NCBI GenBank assembly: GCA_020434085.1
Contig: JAGRBM010000028.1
Location: 1 to 10,022 of the forward strand
Length of the DNA: 10,022 bases
Reading direction: 5' to 3'
Origin: Chrysiogenia bacterium
GTDB lineage: Bacteria; JAGRBM01
This document shows positions 1-6,965 of this stretch, in pieces. Under the pieces are notes generated by a model, which was not told the origin of the DNA, searched no databases, and was given only the letters and a program-made list of their open reading frames with translations. The translations under genes and the position numbers were made by a program. The first letter of the stretch is position 1, and each line of letters begins with the position of its first letter.

Positions 1-3000
1 CGGTAACGGTCATGGCACCCGAAGGGTTGGGAATCGTCAGCGAAGCCACGTCCACCGTGCCGCCGGTGACCGTCCCCATCGCGAGGCCCTCGGCGCCGCG
101 GTTCAGAACATTAACCGTGCCGAAGTTGATATCGCGCGTACCGGCAGCCGCGGCATGGTAATAGATTGAGATATCCGACGCGCCATCGATTGTCGTCACT
201 CCCGTGAAGGTCGCCGTGCCGGTGTTGCCGGTGATCTCGATGCCCAACTGTCCTGGATCGAGGATGTCCGTCGTGCCGGAGACCGTGAACGTGCCGGTGT
301 AACCGTTGAGAACCACGCCGTCGGCGGCCGCCATATTCATGTCGATGTCGAGCACGCCGATGGTCACGGGAATGGTCGAGTTGGTGATGTTGATGCCGTC
401 CACCGCGACCGGCGTCTGGTTGTTGATGGTCAGGGTTCCGGTGGTTACCAGGCCCGAGGCGATGTTCGTATTGAAAATCTCCAGACCTTCGCCGGTGCGG
501 TTGTTGATGGTCACATCATCAAAGAGCACCTGACCGGTACCGGACGAACCGTCGGCGACGTAAATCGAGCCGAGGGTGGTTCCCTGGCCACTGAGCGTGG
601 TTGTCGCCATGGCGGTAAAGCCCATGTCCAGACGCCCGATGCGGCCGTTCGTACCGCCCGAGACCACTACGCCCGCACCCGCCGTATTGGAGATGCTGGT
701 TGTGCCGCCCACCTGGAAGGTGCCGCCGAAGTCGTCCATGACCACGCCCACGCCGCCGCTGTCGGTGACCGTGAGTGAGTTGAAGTTGACCGTCACACTG
801 GAGCTGTTCACAGCACCCGCGGCATCGCCAAACAGCTCGACTGCGGGCTCAGTACCACCGGCAATCGCACCGAAGGTCGTTGCGTTGAAGTCCAGCGTGG
901 CCATGCCGGCGGGGCTCTCTACATAGATGCCGTGCAGGCCGCGGTTGGTAACCATGGTCGTGCCCAGATCCACCGTGCCACCGTTCTGCCCCACAATGGA
1001 TATCGACTCGCTGTTGCAGGAGTCCACCGTCGCCGTTCCGGTGACGCGGAAGTCGCCGGTGTTGTATTCGAGCAGGATTCCCTCGCCGGTGTCGGAATTG
1101 TGATTGATCGTCAGTGCCGAGAGCGTTACGTCCGTGCTGGAGTTCTGCATCAACACCGCCGCCGTGCTCGGGCTGTTCTGATTGTTGATGGTCGTAACCC
1201 CAGCATCGAAGGTGCCGCCGGCAGTGTTGATCCGGATGCCTTCGGCGCCGCGGTTGTCCACCGTGATCGTGCCGAAGTTGAAGTCCCGCGTGCCCGCGTT
1301 CGCGGTGATGTTGATGTCCGATCCCGCGGAGTTGTCCGTGGTCAGACTGCCCACGTTGACCTGGCCAATCGCCCCGGAGAAGTCGAGGGCATTGTCGCCG
1401 GCATCGACGAAGTCGGAAACACCCAGCGTCACCGCGCCGGTCAGGTTCGCGCCGCGAACGCCGTCACCCGAGGGAGAGCTCACCTGCAGCGTGCCCGAGA
1501 CGGTGGCGAAGCCGGTCGTCGCCGCGTTGTTTACGAGGTCGATGCCGTCGCCCGCTGGGTTGCCAATGAGCGTACTGCCCTGCACGGTGAAGGTGCCGCG
1601 CACGTTTTCGAGGTGGATGCCGTCGCCGGTTGAGCCGTTGCTCTCCACCATGTCGAGGCGCACGTCGAGGTTGGCGTCCGAGATCTCGATGGCCGGCGCA
1701 TTGTCGGTCCGGATTTGCGCCATGTCCATCATGTTCTGGCCGATGTTGATCGTGAGGGAGGGCGCCGTGGGACCGGTGCCGTCGGAGTCATAGCCATCGA
1801 TGCTGAAGCCCGGAATACCGTCGGTGAAGAATCCGAAGTCACCGGTGAAGGTCAGCGTGCCGGCGATGTTGTTGAAGTAGACCAGCGGCGTCGTTTCCAG
1901 CGCCATGTCGGCTCCGTAGAGGACGTTGCTGTAGGTGATCGCCTGCAGGCCGCCCATCGCGCGGTTGCCGTCGAGCTCGATGCGCGCGCCGTTGATGGCG
2001 TCCAGGTACATGATCTCGGCGCCGGGCGTGGTGACATCGTTGGTCGCGATGACATCGGTCATCGTCACGATGGCGTTGTTGTCCGCCGAGACCCGCACGG
2101 TCTGGGATGCCGGGTTCGTGAAGGTATTGCGGTCGCCCATCACGGAGCCGCCGATGGTGGCGCTGTGGCCGGCAAGGCCGTTGAAGCTCAGTGAGAGCGC
2201 AACGGCCCCGGCGTTGATCACCGTGTTGCCCTGGAAGACCACGTTGACCGGGCCCAGTGCGCCGCTTGCCACCAGGCCGCTCTGGCCCGGGGTGATCGTC
2301 GTGCTGGTCACCGACACGTCGCCGCTGTCGGTGCCGGTATAGACCGCCTGCACACCATGCTGGGTCACCGTCAGATCGGAACTGGAAACCGTAACGTTGC
2401 CTTGCCCGTTGCTGACGTTGATACCGTGAACGCCGGTGCCCGTCTGGGTAAAGTTGCTCACCACGAGCGCCGCCGACGAGCTGGCCAGGTCGATGCCGCT
2501 TCCGCCGGTCAAGTTGGCGGTCACGTTGTCGATCTCGATCATGCCGGTCAGCGAGGTGCCGGCCATGGCGGTCGCGTTGTTGGTGATCGTGATACCCGCG
2601 ACCATCGTGTTGTTGGCCAGGGTCACCACGGTGCTGCCCGCGTTCGTAAGCACCGGGGGATTGCCCGCCGGAACAATGTTCACGCCACCGATGGTGAGGC
2701 CCGAGCCCTCGCCCACGAGCGTCTGGCCGCTCTTGAGCGTAATGCCCGCGTCGAGGCCGGTGCTGGTGCCTGTGCCCTCGTAGATAAAGATCGTATCGTT
2801 CGCCACGGAGGCGGCTTCGGCCGCGGCCAGGGTGTTGTAGGGCGCCATCATGGAGCCATCGCCGCCGCCGCCGACCGAGTTGTCCACAAAGATGTAGGTC
2901 GAGAGGTCCACCAGGTCGACCGTCACGGTCGCCGTGTCGGTGCCGCCGCTGCCGTCGTTGACCGTGTAGACGAAGGTATCGTCGGCGATGAGCAGCATGG

Positions 3001-5392
3001 GCGGCGTGTAGTTGAATGCGCCGCTCGAGAACATCTGCACGGTGCCGCCATTGGCGCTGATGATATTGCCCGCCGTTGCCGTGAGCGACATGGTCGCCGT
3101 CTCGGCGTCGGTGTCGTTGAGCAGCACGCTCATCGCCGGGGGCACGGCCAGGGTCATGCCCAGGTCACCCTGGTAGGTATCGTCCATGGCAACCGGATCA
3201 TCGTTGACCGGCGTCACGGTGATCGAGAAGGTATCCGAGATCATGCCGATGGAGTCACTGAGGGTGAAGTCGAAGCTGTCGGAGGTCGTCTCGCTGCCGT
3301 CGTGCAGGTAGCTGATCCGGCCCAGGTTCACGTCTTCCTGGGTGAAGGTGTCGTTCATCAGGATCGGTGTCACACCGTTGAGCAGGAGCTGACCGTTGGC
3401 CGGTTCGCTGTCGACGGTGAACACCAGGTCCGTGACCAGCGTGCCGTCGTCTGCATCGGTGGCCTGCAGGAGGGAGTTGAGAATCGTCCCTTCCATCTCT
3501 TCGGCCACGACGAGCGCGTTGTTGTTGTTGAGCGTCGGCACGTCATTGACGCCGGCGATGTCCACGGTGACGGTGCCGATGGTAAAGCCGCCGAAGCCGT
3601 CCGAGACGCTGTAATCGAAGTGCACCTGCGCGGAATCGCCCTGCGCGAGGTTATTGAACTGGACGCGCGGGTCGTAGCTGAACGCGCCGGTCTGCTGGAT
3701 GTCACGCACGCCGGGACCGCCCGTGCCCATATCGACAACCACAGAGCCCGAGGCGTTCGAGATGATCGACTGCATTTCGGGATCGGAGTCGTTGGTCAGC
3801 ACGTTGCCCGTGAGCAGCGTATCCTCATCGATCATGAAGCTCTCGCCCATGACGATCGGGGCGTCGTTGACACCAAACACCGTGAAGGTGACCGTGGCGA
3901 TGTTGCTCGCAAGCGGCTCGGTGTCGCTGAGCTGGTAGGTGAAGCTGACGATGGCGCTCTCGCCGGTGTTAAGCGACTGGTAATCGGTGGTCGGGTCGTA
4001 GGTGAAGCCGCCGTTGCCCGCGCCGAAGGTGGTCATCAGCGTGCCCTCGCCGGCGCCCAGCGCCATGACGATACCCGGGGTCAGAACATCCATCTCCGGG
4101 TCGGAGTCGTTGGTCAGCACGCTGTCCATGAGGATGGTGTCCTCATCGATCAGGTAGGGATCGTCTTCCGCAATCGGCGCGTCATTGATGCCCATGACGG
4201 TGATCGTGACACTGCCGGTATCCATGGCCAGCAGCGGATCGGTCACTTCATAGTCGAAGTTCACCGCCACCATGGCGCCGGTGGTCAGGTCGTTGAAGTC
4301 CATGCGCGGGTCGAAGGTAAAGCTGCCGTCGCTCACAACATCCAGTTCCCCCATTGCCGGAGGCATGGGGACCGCAACGCGGAGCACATCGTTTTCAACA
4401 TCGACGTCATTGGCCAGCAGGCCCATCGCGGCATTGACGCTGAAGAACGTGTTCTCGTCGACCACATAGGTCAGGTCATCGGCGGCCACAGGCGCATCGT
4501 TGATGCCCGTCACCACGACGATGGCCGCGCCCTGGGTCAGTCCGCCCACGCCGTCGCTCACCGTGTAGGAGAACTGCACCGGAAGGGTCTCGTTCTGGCG
4601 CAGGTCTTCGAACTCACCGTTGGTATCGAAGTCGAAGGTGCCGTCGGCATTGACGCTCACCAGGCCGCGAACCGGATCCGTGTTCATGGAAACGGTGATG
4701 GTCTGCCCCTCGGCATCGCTGTCGTTGGCAAGCAGGCCATCGGGCACCATGGGAAGCGAGCCATCGGCGTCGGTCGCGCTGAACATGCCCTCTTCGTCCG
4801 TGTTGTAGCTCTCGGTCATCACCAGCGGAGCATCGTTGATGCCCGTCACGGTGATGGTCACCGTCGCAGTGTCTTCACCGCCGCGGCTGTCGATGGCTGT
4901 GTAGTCAAAGGAAACAACGGCGCTCTCGCCGTCGCTCAGATACTGAAAGTAGTCGCCGGGGTCGTAGGTGAACCCGCCGGGAGTGGTGGCGGGCAGATCA
5001 TCGATGATGCCGTCACCGTTGTTGTCCGTGAAACCGCCGATGCCCAGCGTGCCTGCATCGGGGGTGTCGACGCCATCGACCCGGATCACGCTGTGGACGA
5101 CGATCGTCAGCGTGTCGAGGTCGAGGTCCTCGTCATTGGCGAAGAGACTCTCGTCGACTTCCAGGCTGTTGGCCGGGAGGCGCACGCGCAGCTCGCTGTC
5201 CTCATCGGTCTCGTAGGCGTCGTCCTCCAGCGTGGGAGCACGGTTGTCCGGGAAGGCGAGGCGAACGGCTTCCTTGAGCTTGTCGTCACAGCCACTGAGT
5301 ACCAAAGAACTGAGCAGCAACGCCGCGATCAGACCTTGTCGGCAAAAAACGCCCGCATAGCGAGCGAAGGCACGCAAAATCATCCCCATCAT
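1..5392 (-). CDS. Giant surface lipoprotein: tandem cadherin/Ig-like repeats plus parallel beta-helix (3' end beyond window)
   Basis: The frame is open for 1797 codons without a stop and leaves the window at position 1, so the C-terminus is missing. Three in-frame ATGs lie at 5392, 5389 and 5383, behind GGGGAG (5400-5395); the 5389 ATG has the best spacing. Residues 1-35 form a signal peptide ending in the lipobox VLSGC, with Cys35 as the predicted lipidation site and Asp at +2 and +3. Residues about 52-830 hold six tandem Ig/cadherin-like repeats. Repeat borders carry G(I/V)ND(A/V)P at residues 184, 296, 401, 507 and 614, with VNDDP at about 728. Repeats usually open with a DDxYxxDEDT-like segment, typical of the calcium-binding VCBS/cadherin-like families. 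From about residue 832 (FVDNSVGGGGDGS, then PYNTL and LKSGQTLVGEGSG) the protein becomes Gly/Thr/Asn/Val-rich short strands of a right-handed beta-helix. I infer a cell-surface adhesin or matrix protein; an enzymatic beta-helix is possible but no catalytic residues are recognisable. The fold calls are confident; the function is not known. Confidence 0.9.
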   Translation of the reverse strand, partial: MMGMILRAFARYAGVFCRQGLIAALLLSSLVLSGCDDKLKEAVRLAFPDNRAPTLEDDAYETDEDSELRVRLPANSLEVDESLFANDEDLDLDTLTIVVHSVIRVDGVDTPDAGTLGIGGFTDNNGDGIIDDLPATTPGGFTYDPGDYFQYLSDGESAVVSFDYTAIDSRGGEDTATVTITVTGINDAPLVMTESYNTDEEGMFSATDADGSLPMVPDGLLANDSDAEGQTITVSMNTDPVRGLVSVNADGTFDFDTNGEFEDLRQNETLPVQFSYTVSDGVGGLTQGAAIVVVTGINDAPVAADDLTYVVDENTFFSVNAAMGLLANDVDVENDVLRVAVPMPPAMGELDVVSDGSFTFDPRMDFNDLTTGAMVAVNFDYEVTDPLLAMDTGSVTITVMGINDAPIAEDDPYLIDEDTILMDSVLTNDSDPEMDVLTPGIVMALGAGEGTLMTTFGAGNGGFTYDPTTDYQSLNTGESAIVSFTYQLSDTEPLASNIATVTFTVFGVNDAPIVMGESFMIDEDTLLTGNVLTNDSDPEMQSIISNASGSVVVDMGTGGPGVRDIQQTGAFSYDPRVQFNNLAQGDSAQVHFDYSVSDGFGGFTIGTVTVDIAGVNDVPTLNNNNALVVAEEMEGTILNSLLQATDADDGTLVTDLVFTVDSEPANGQLLLNGVTPILMNDTFTQEDVNLGRISYLHDGSETTSDSFDFTLSDSIGMISDTFSITVTPVNDDPVAMDDTYQGDLGMTLAVPPAMSVLLNDTDAETATMSLTATAGNIISANGGTVQMFSSGAFNYTPPMLLIADDTFVYTVNDGSGGTDTATVTVDLVDLSTYIFVDNSVGGGGDGSMMAPYNTLAAAEAASVANDTIFIYEGTGTSTGLDAGITLKSGQTLVGEGSGLTIGGVNIVPAGNPPVLTNAGSTVVTLANNTMVAGITITNNATAMAGTSLTGMIEIDNVTANLTGGSGIDLASSSAALVVSNFTQTGTGVHGINVSNGQGNVTVSSSDLTVTQHGVQAVYTGTDSGDVSVTSTTITPGQSGLVASGALGPVNVVFQGNTVINAGAVALSLSFNGLAGHSATIGGSVMGDRNTFTNPASQTVRVSADNNAIVTMTDVIATNDVTTPGAEIMYLDAINGARIELDGNRAMGGLQAITYSNVLYGADMALETTPLVYFNNIAGTLTFTGDFGFFTDGIPGFSIDGYDSDGTGPTAPSLTINIGQNMMDMAQIRTDNAPAIEISDANLDVRLDMVESNGSTGDGIHLENVRGTFTVQGSTLIGNPAGDGIDLVNNAATTGFATVSGTLQVSSPSGDGVRGANLTGAVTLGVSDFVDAGDNALDFSGAIGQVNVGSLTTDNSAGSDINITANAGTRDFNFGTITVDNRGAEGIRINTAGGTFDAGVTTINNQNSPSTAAVLMQNSSTDVTLSALTINHNSDTGEGILLEYNTGDFRVTGTATVDSCNSESISIVGQNGGTVDLGTTMVTNRGLHGIYVESPAGMATLDFNATTFGAIAGGTEPAVELFGDAAGAVNSSSVTVNFNSLTVTDSGGVGVVMDDFGGTFQVGGTTSISNTAGAGVVVSGGTNGRIGRLDMGFTAMATTTLSGQGTTLGSIYVADGSSGTGQVLFDDVTINNRTGEGLEIFNTNIASGLVTTGTLTINNQTPVAVDGINITNSTIPVTIGVLDIDMNMAAADGVVLNGYTGTFTVSGTTDILDPGQLGIEITGNTGTATFTGVTTIDGASDISIYYHAAAAGTRDINFGTVNVLNRGAEGLAMGTVTGGTVDVASLTIPNPSGAMTVT
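83..145 (-). repeat. Beta-helix internal repeat, copy A
   Basis: Encodes residues 1750-1770, AGTRDINFGT followed by VNVLNRGAEGL. By hand alignment 48 of 63 bases match copy B at 1235-1297, exactly 1152 bp (384 codons) away in the same frame. Both copies are preceded by SDI-x-I and followed by GGT-x-D, so the similarity extends beyond the core. Confidence 0.75.
1235..1297 (-). repeat. Beta-helix internal repeat, copy B
   Basis: Encodes residues 1366-1386, AGTRDFNFGT followed by ITVDNRGAEGI. It is the partner of copy A at 83-145. The pair indicates duplication of a multi-coil block within the beta-helix. Confidence 0.75.
3200..5240 (-). repeat. Six tandem Ig/cadherin-like coding repeats
   Basis: These are protein-level tandem repeats within the giant lipoprotein. 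The border motif GINDAP or GVNDxP falls at residues 184, 296, 401, 507 and 614, and a degenerate VNDDP at about 728, so the period is 105-114 residues after a longer first unit of about 130. Shared internal features are an opening DExT/DEDT segment, a VLxND(S/V)D turn, a TFDPxxxFxxL-like segment and a final VTITV strand. The units differ enough that recent DNA-level duplication is not obvious. Such repeats usually bind Ca2+ at the Asp/Glu-rich junctions and make stiff rods. Confidence 0.85.
5282..5392 (-). other. Lipoprotein signal peptide and lipobox of the giant gene
   Basis: The first 35 codons give a short basic N-region (Arg7, Arg11, Arg18), a hydrophobic core LIAALLLSSLVL and the lipobox LSGC, with Cys35 encoded at 5290-5288. 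This is a strong type II signal peptidase site. The next residues are Asp-Asp. In enterobacteria Asp at +2 is the classical Lol-avoidance signal that keeps a lipoprotein in the inner membrane; whether this holds in this organism is unknown. Confidence 0.85.
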
Positions 5393-5668
5393 GTCTCCCC
5401 TAATATGCTCCGGGACCGACCGGCGCTTGATGCGCTTTTCGGCCGCTGTACGCAGCTCTCCCGCGTCCGGCTGCCCCGGTTCCGGGCAGTCTGACAAACA
5501 CGACTCACCGGGTCAACGCTCGGCCCCAGAACAATTCGGGCTTGCCCACGCCCACCGCTTGCCCTAGTCTGGGGCAGGATCCGAATTGGGGGAGAGTTTC
5601 TTCGACGCAAGCGAAGTCCAGACCGGATCAGTTTCTGAACTACGTCGAACTCTCGGGGGTTTGCATTC
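5393..5668. other. Divergent intergenic spacer between lipoprotein and barrel genes
   Basis: This 276-bp spacer must hold both outward promoters. I see an imperfect dyad CTGCCC-N7-GGGCAG at 5471-5489 and a small hairpin CTTCG-N7-CGAAG at 5601-5617. On the minus strand TTGACC (5516-5511) with a poor -10 CAGACT 17 bp on is the best sigma70-like match. On the plus strand nothing convincing is seen. The shared spacer would allow joint control of the two envelope proteins, but this is inference. Confidence 0.5.
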
Positions 5669-6379
5669 GTGCCAGTCAGCGCTTTTTCGATGCCTACGCG
5701 TCGCTCCAGGGCATTGGGCACCCGTGCCCTTCGCTCGCTCTTTGCGTTCTTCTTCGCTGTGATTTGTCTCACGGCGATGGCCGGGCCCGCCCGCGCCCAG
5801 GGCAACAACGAACCGGTTGACCCCGACGCCTACCGCAAGGCCCGCGACCAGTGGCTGCAGGAGCAGGCCGAGCAGGCCGCCGAGCAGGAAAAACAGGTCG
5901 TCGAACTCGACCAGGTTCCCGAAGAAGAATGGGTAGCCGTGGGCATTCGCCTGGGCTGGGCCCATTCCGACGGCGCCAACGGCGTGGGCGCGGGCCTGAC
6001 CGGGAACTTCTGGGTCGGTGAATTCGGCGAGGACTATCGCATGGGTGTCCGGCCCGAGTTCCACTACCACAGCTACCGCACCCTCAACACGAACTTCCAC
6101 GACTTCTTCTTGCTGGCCAATTTCTATGTCGAGAAGAACATGCCCAGCGAAGGCATGGGCGGCATGTTCGCTCCCTATGTTTTCCTGGGACCAGGTTATG
6201 AGATGTTCGACGGCGGCCGGGTGAGCTTCTCGCAGGGCTTTGCCTTCGATGTCGGTGGCGGCGTGCGCGCCGGCCACCCGCAGAGCCCGCTGGTCTTTGA
6301 AGTCGCCTACCTGCGCGGCTTCAGCGACGTGGAAGCCAACAACGTACGTGTCTCGATCGGCATCGACTGGGGCTTCTAG
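5669..6379 (+). CDS. Secreted outer-membrane beta-barrel protein (236 aa)
   Basis: The chosen start is GTG at 5669, behind GGGGG (5655-5659) with 9-nt spacing; an internal ATG at 5690 has no Shine-Dalgarno and would shorten the already long basic N-region. Residues 1-43 form a Sec signal peptide: Arg-rich n-region, hydrophobic core LFAFFFAVICLTAMA, cleavage predicted after ARA (43/44). Mature residues about 55-90 are Glu/Gln-rich and probably helical (EQAEQAAEQEKQ). After that come alternating amphipathic strands with aromatic ends (GIRLGWAHSDG, FWVGEF, PEFHYHSYRT, FLLANFYVEKN, YVFLGPGYEMF). The last strand is VSIGIDWGF with a terminal Phe, the usual BAM recognition feature. This looks like a small outer-membrane porin-like or OmpA/OmpW-type barrel; the exact family is not recognised. 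It lies divergent to the giant lipoprotein gene and converges with the next gene, stops 9 nt apart. Confidence 0.88.
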   Translation: MPVSAFSMPTRRSRALGTRALRSLFAFFFAVICLTAMAGPARAQGNNEPVDPDAYRKARDQWLQEQAEQAAEQEKQVVELDQVPEEEWVAVGIRLGWAHSDGANGVGAGLTGNFWVGEFGEDYRMGVRPEFHYHSYRTLNTNFHDFFLLANFYVEKNMPSEGMGGMFAPYVFLGPGYEMFDGGRVSFSQGFAFDVGGGVRAGHPQSPLVFEVAYLRGFSDVEANNVRVSIGIDWGF

Positions 6380-6388
6380 GCTCCGCCT

Positions 6389-6931
6389 CTACTGAATCTT
6401 CAAAGTCACTTCCGCCTGGCTCAGCCGGGCGTAGAGCGCCTTTTTCCTTCGAATGGGCCACCAGCCATAGAGGTAGGTTTCCAACGGCCGCCACATGGCG
6501 ACCCAACCACCGATGGTCAGACTCTCCACCGCAAGCTGCGAGCCCTGTCCGGTCCACACCCCTGCCAGAAAATCCGCAAGAAAAAGGCACAGCGTCAGGA
6601 AGCTCACGCCGACAATCAGGCTGGTGCGTCCCTGCCGGAGCAGGTGCGAGAGTTCCCGGCGCGCGCCCGATGCCTGATAATCAAAATAGTTCTGCACCGC
6701 CTGCGCGATCCGCTTCTCATCGAGCGGACTCGGCGGCGCCTCGCGCAGGTGGAGCACGATGGAAAGAGCGCAGTCGCGCGGGAATTCCTCGGCCCAGGAG
6801 ACGATGAATTCCTCGGCCTCGCGGCGCAGGTCCTTTTCGCGAAAGGGGGATGGATCGAGCGAGTTGAAGAGCTGATCGATGCGGTCGAGCCGCACTTCGA
6901 TGAGACCGGGCTTGCGACCAGTATTTCCCAT
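6389..6931 (-). CDS. Conserved two-helix membrane protein of unknown function (180 aa)
   Basis: I do not assign a named family, although the pattern RLDRIDQLFNSLDPSPF near the N-terminus and the segment SLTIGGWVAMWRPLE near the C-terminus look like a conserved bacterial hypothetical protein. Residues 1-100 are soluble and helical. Residues about 104-126 (TSLIVGVSFLTLCLFLADFLAG) and 133-150 are membrane segments around a short loop, and the tail after WWPIRRKK is basic and probably cytoplasmic. Start is ATG at 6931; no clear Shine-Dalgarno is seen upstream, where the sequence is C-rich. It follows the antiporter gene by 34 bp on the same strand and is likely co-transcribed. Its 3' end faces the barrel gene with a 9-nt gap. 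Confidence 0.85.
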   Translation of the reverse strand: MGNTGRKPGLIEVRLDRIDQLFNSLDPSPFREKDLRREAEEFIVSWAEEFPRDCALSIVLHLREAPPSPLDEKRIAQAVQNYFDYQASGARRELSHLLRQGRTSLIVGVSFLTLCLFLADFLAGVWTGQGSQLAVESLTIGGWVAMWRPLETYLYGWWPIRRKKALYARLSQAEVTLKIQ

Positions 6932-6965
6932 GGGGGCCAGAATACTTGAGCCGAATGCCCCGCGC

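Larger units (their letters stand above)
1..2905 (-). repeat. Right-handed parallel beta-helix region of the giant lipoprotein
   Basis: From residue about 830 to the window edge the translation consists of irregular coils of 18-30 residues with alternating Val/Ile/Thr and Gly/Asn turns, for example GVLDIDMN, GTLTINNQ and GEGLEIFNT. A recurring unit of the form GxGIxLxNxxGTFTVxGTT occurs at residues of about 1254, 1436, 1547 and 1691. This matches the pectate-lyase-like/autotransporter-like beta-helix architecture. No cluster of catalytic Asp/Lys/Arg residues can be picked out by eye, so a structural or binding role is as likely as polysaccharide lysis. Confidence 0.75.

Noticed and set aside
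306-2342. Several plus-strand open frames of 75-233 codons
   Set aside because: They are low-complexity Met/Pro/Ser/Val or Arg/Val/Asp translations antisense to the beta-helix coding region, with no family features.
1-2800. CRISPR-like or DNA tandem repeats suggested by recurring GTTGATGGTC-type strings
   Set aside because: The recurrences have irregular spacing and variable sequence, and reflect repeated Thr-Ile-Asn codons of the beta-helix, not spacer-repeat units.
2357-5494. Open plus-strand frame of 1045 codons opposite the giant lipoprotein gene
   Set aside because: It is aligned codon-to-codon with the sense gene, so a stop needs a TTA, CTA or TCA codon in the sense strand, which are rare in this GC-rich gene. 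The product is a His/Val/Arg/Gly-rich string without domains, while the minus strand gives clear cadherin-like and beta-helix protein.
5488-5516. TTGACC-N17-CAGACT as promoter of the giant gene
   Set aside because: The -35 is good but the -10 matches the consensus at only 3 of 6 positions, so it is not listed as a feature of its own.
5564-6277. Minus-strand 237-codon frame
   Set aside because: It is antisense to the signal-peptide-bearing barrel protein and its translation lacks any recognisable domain.
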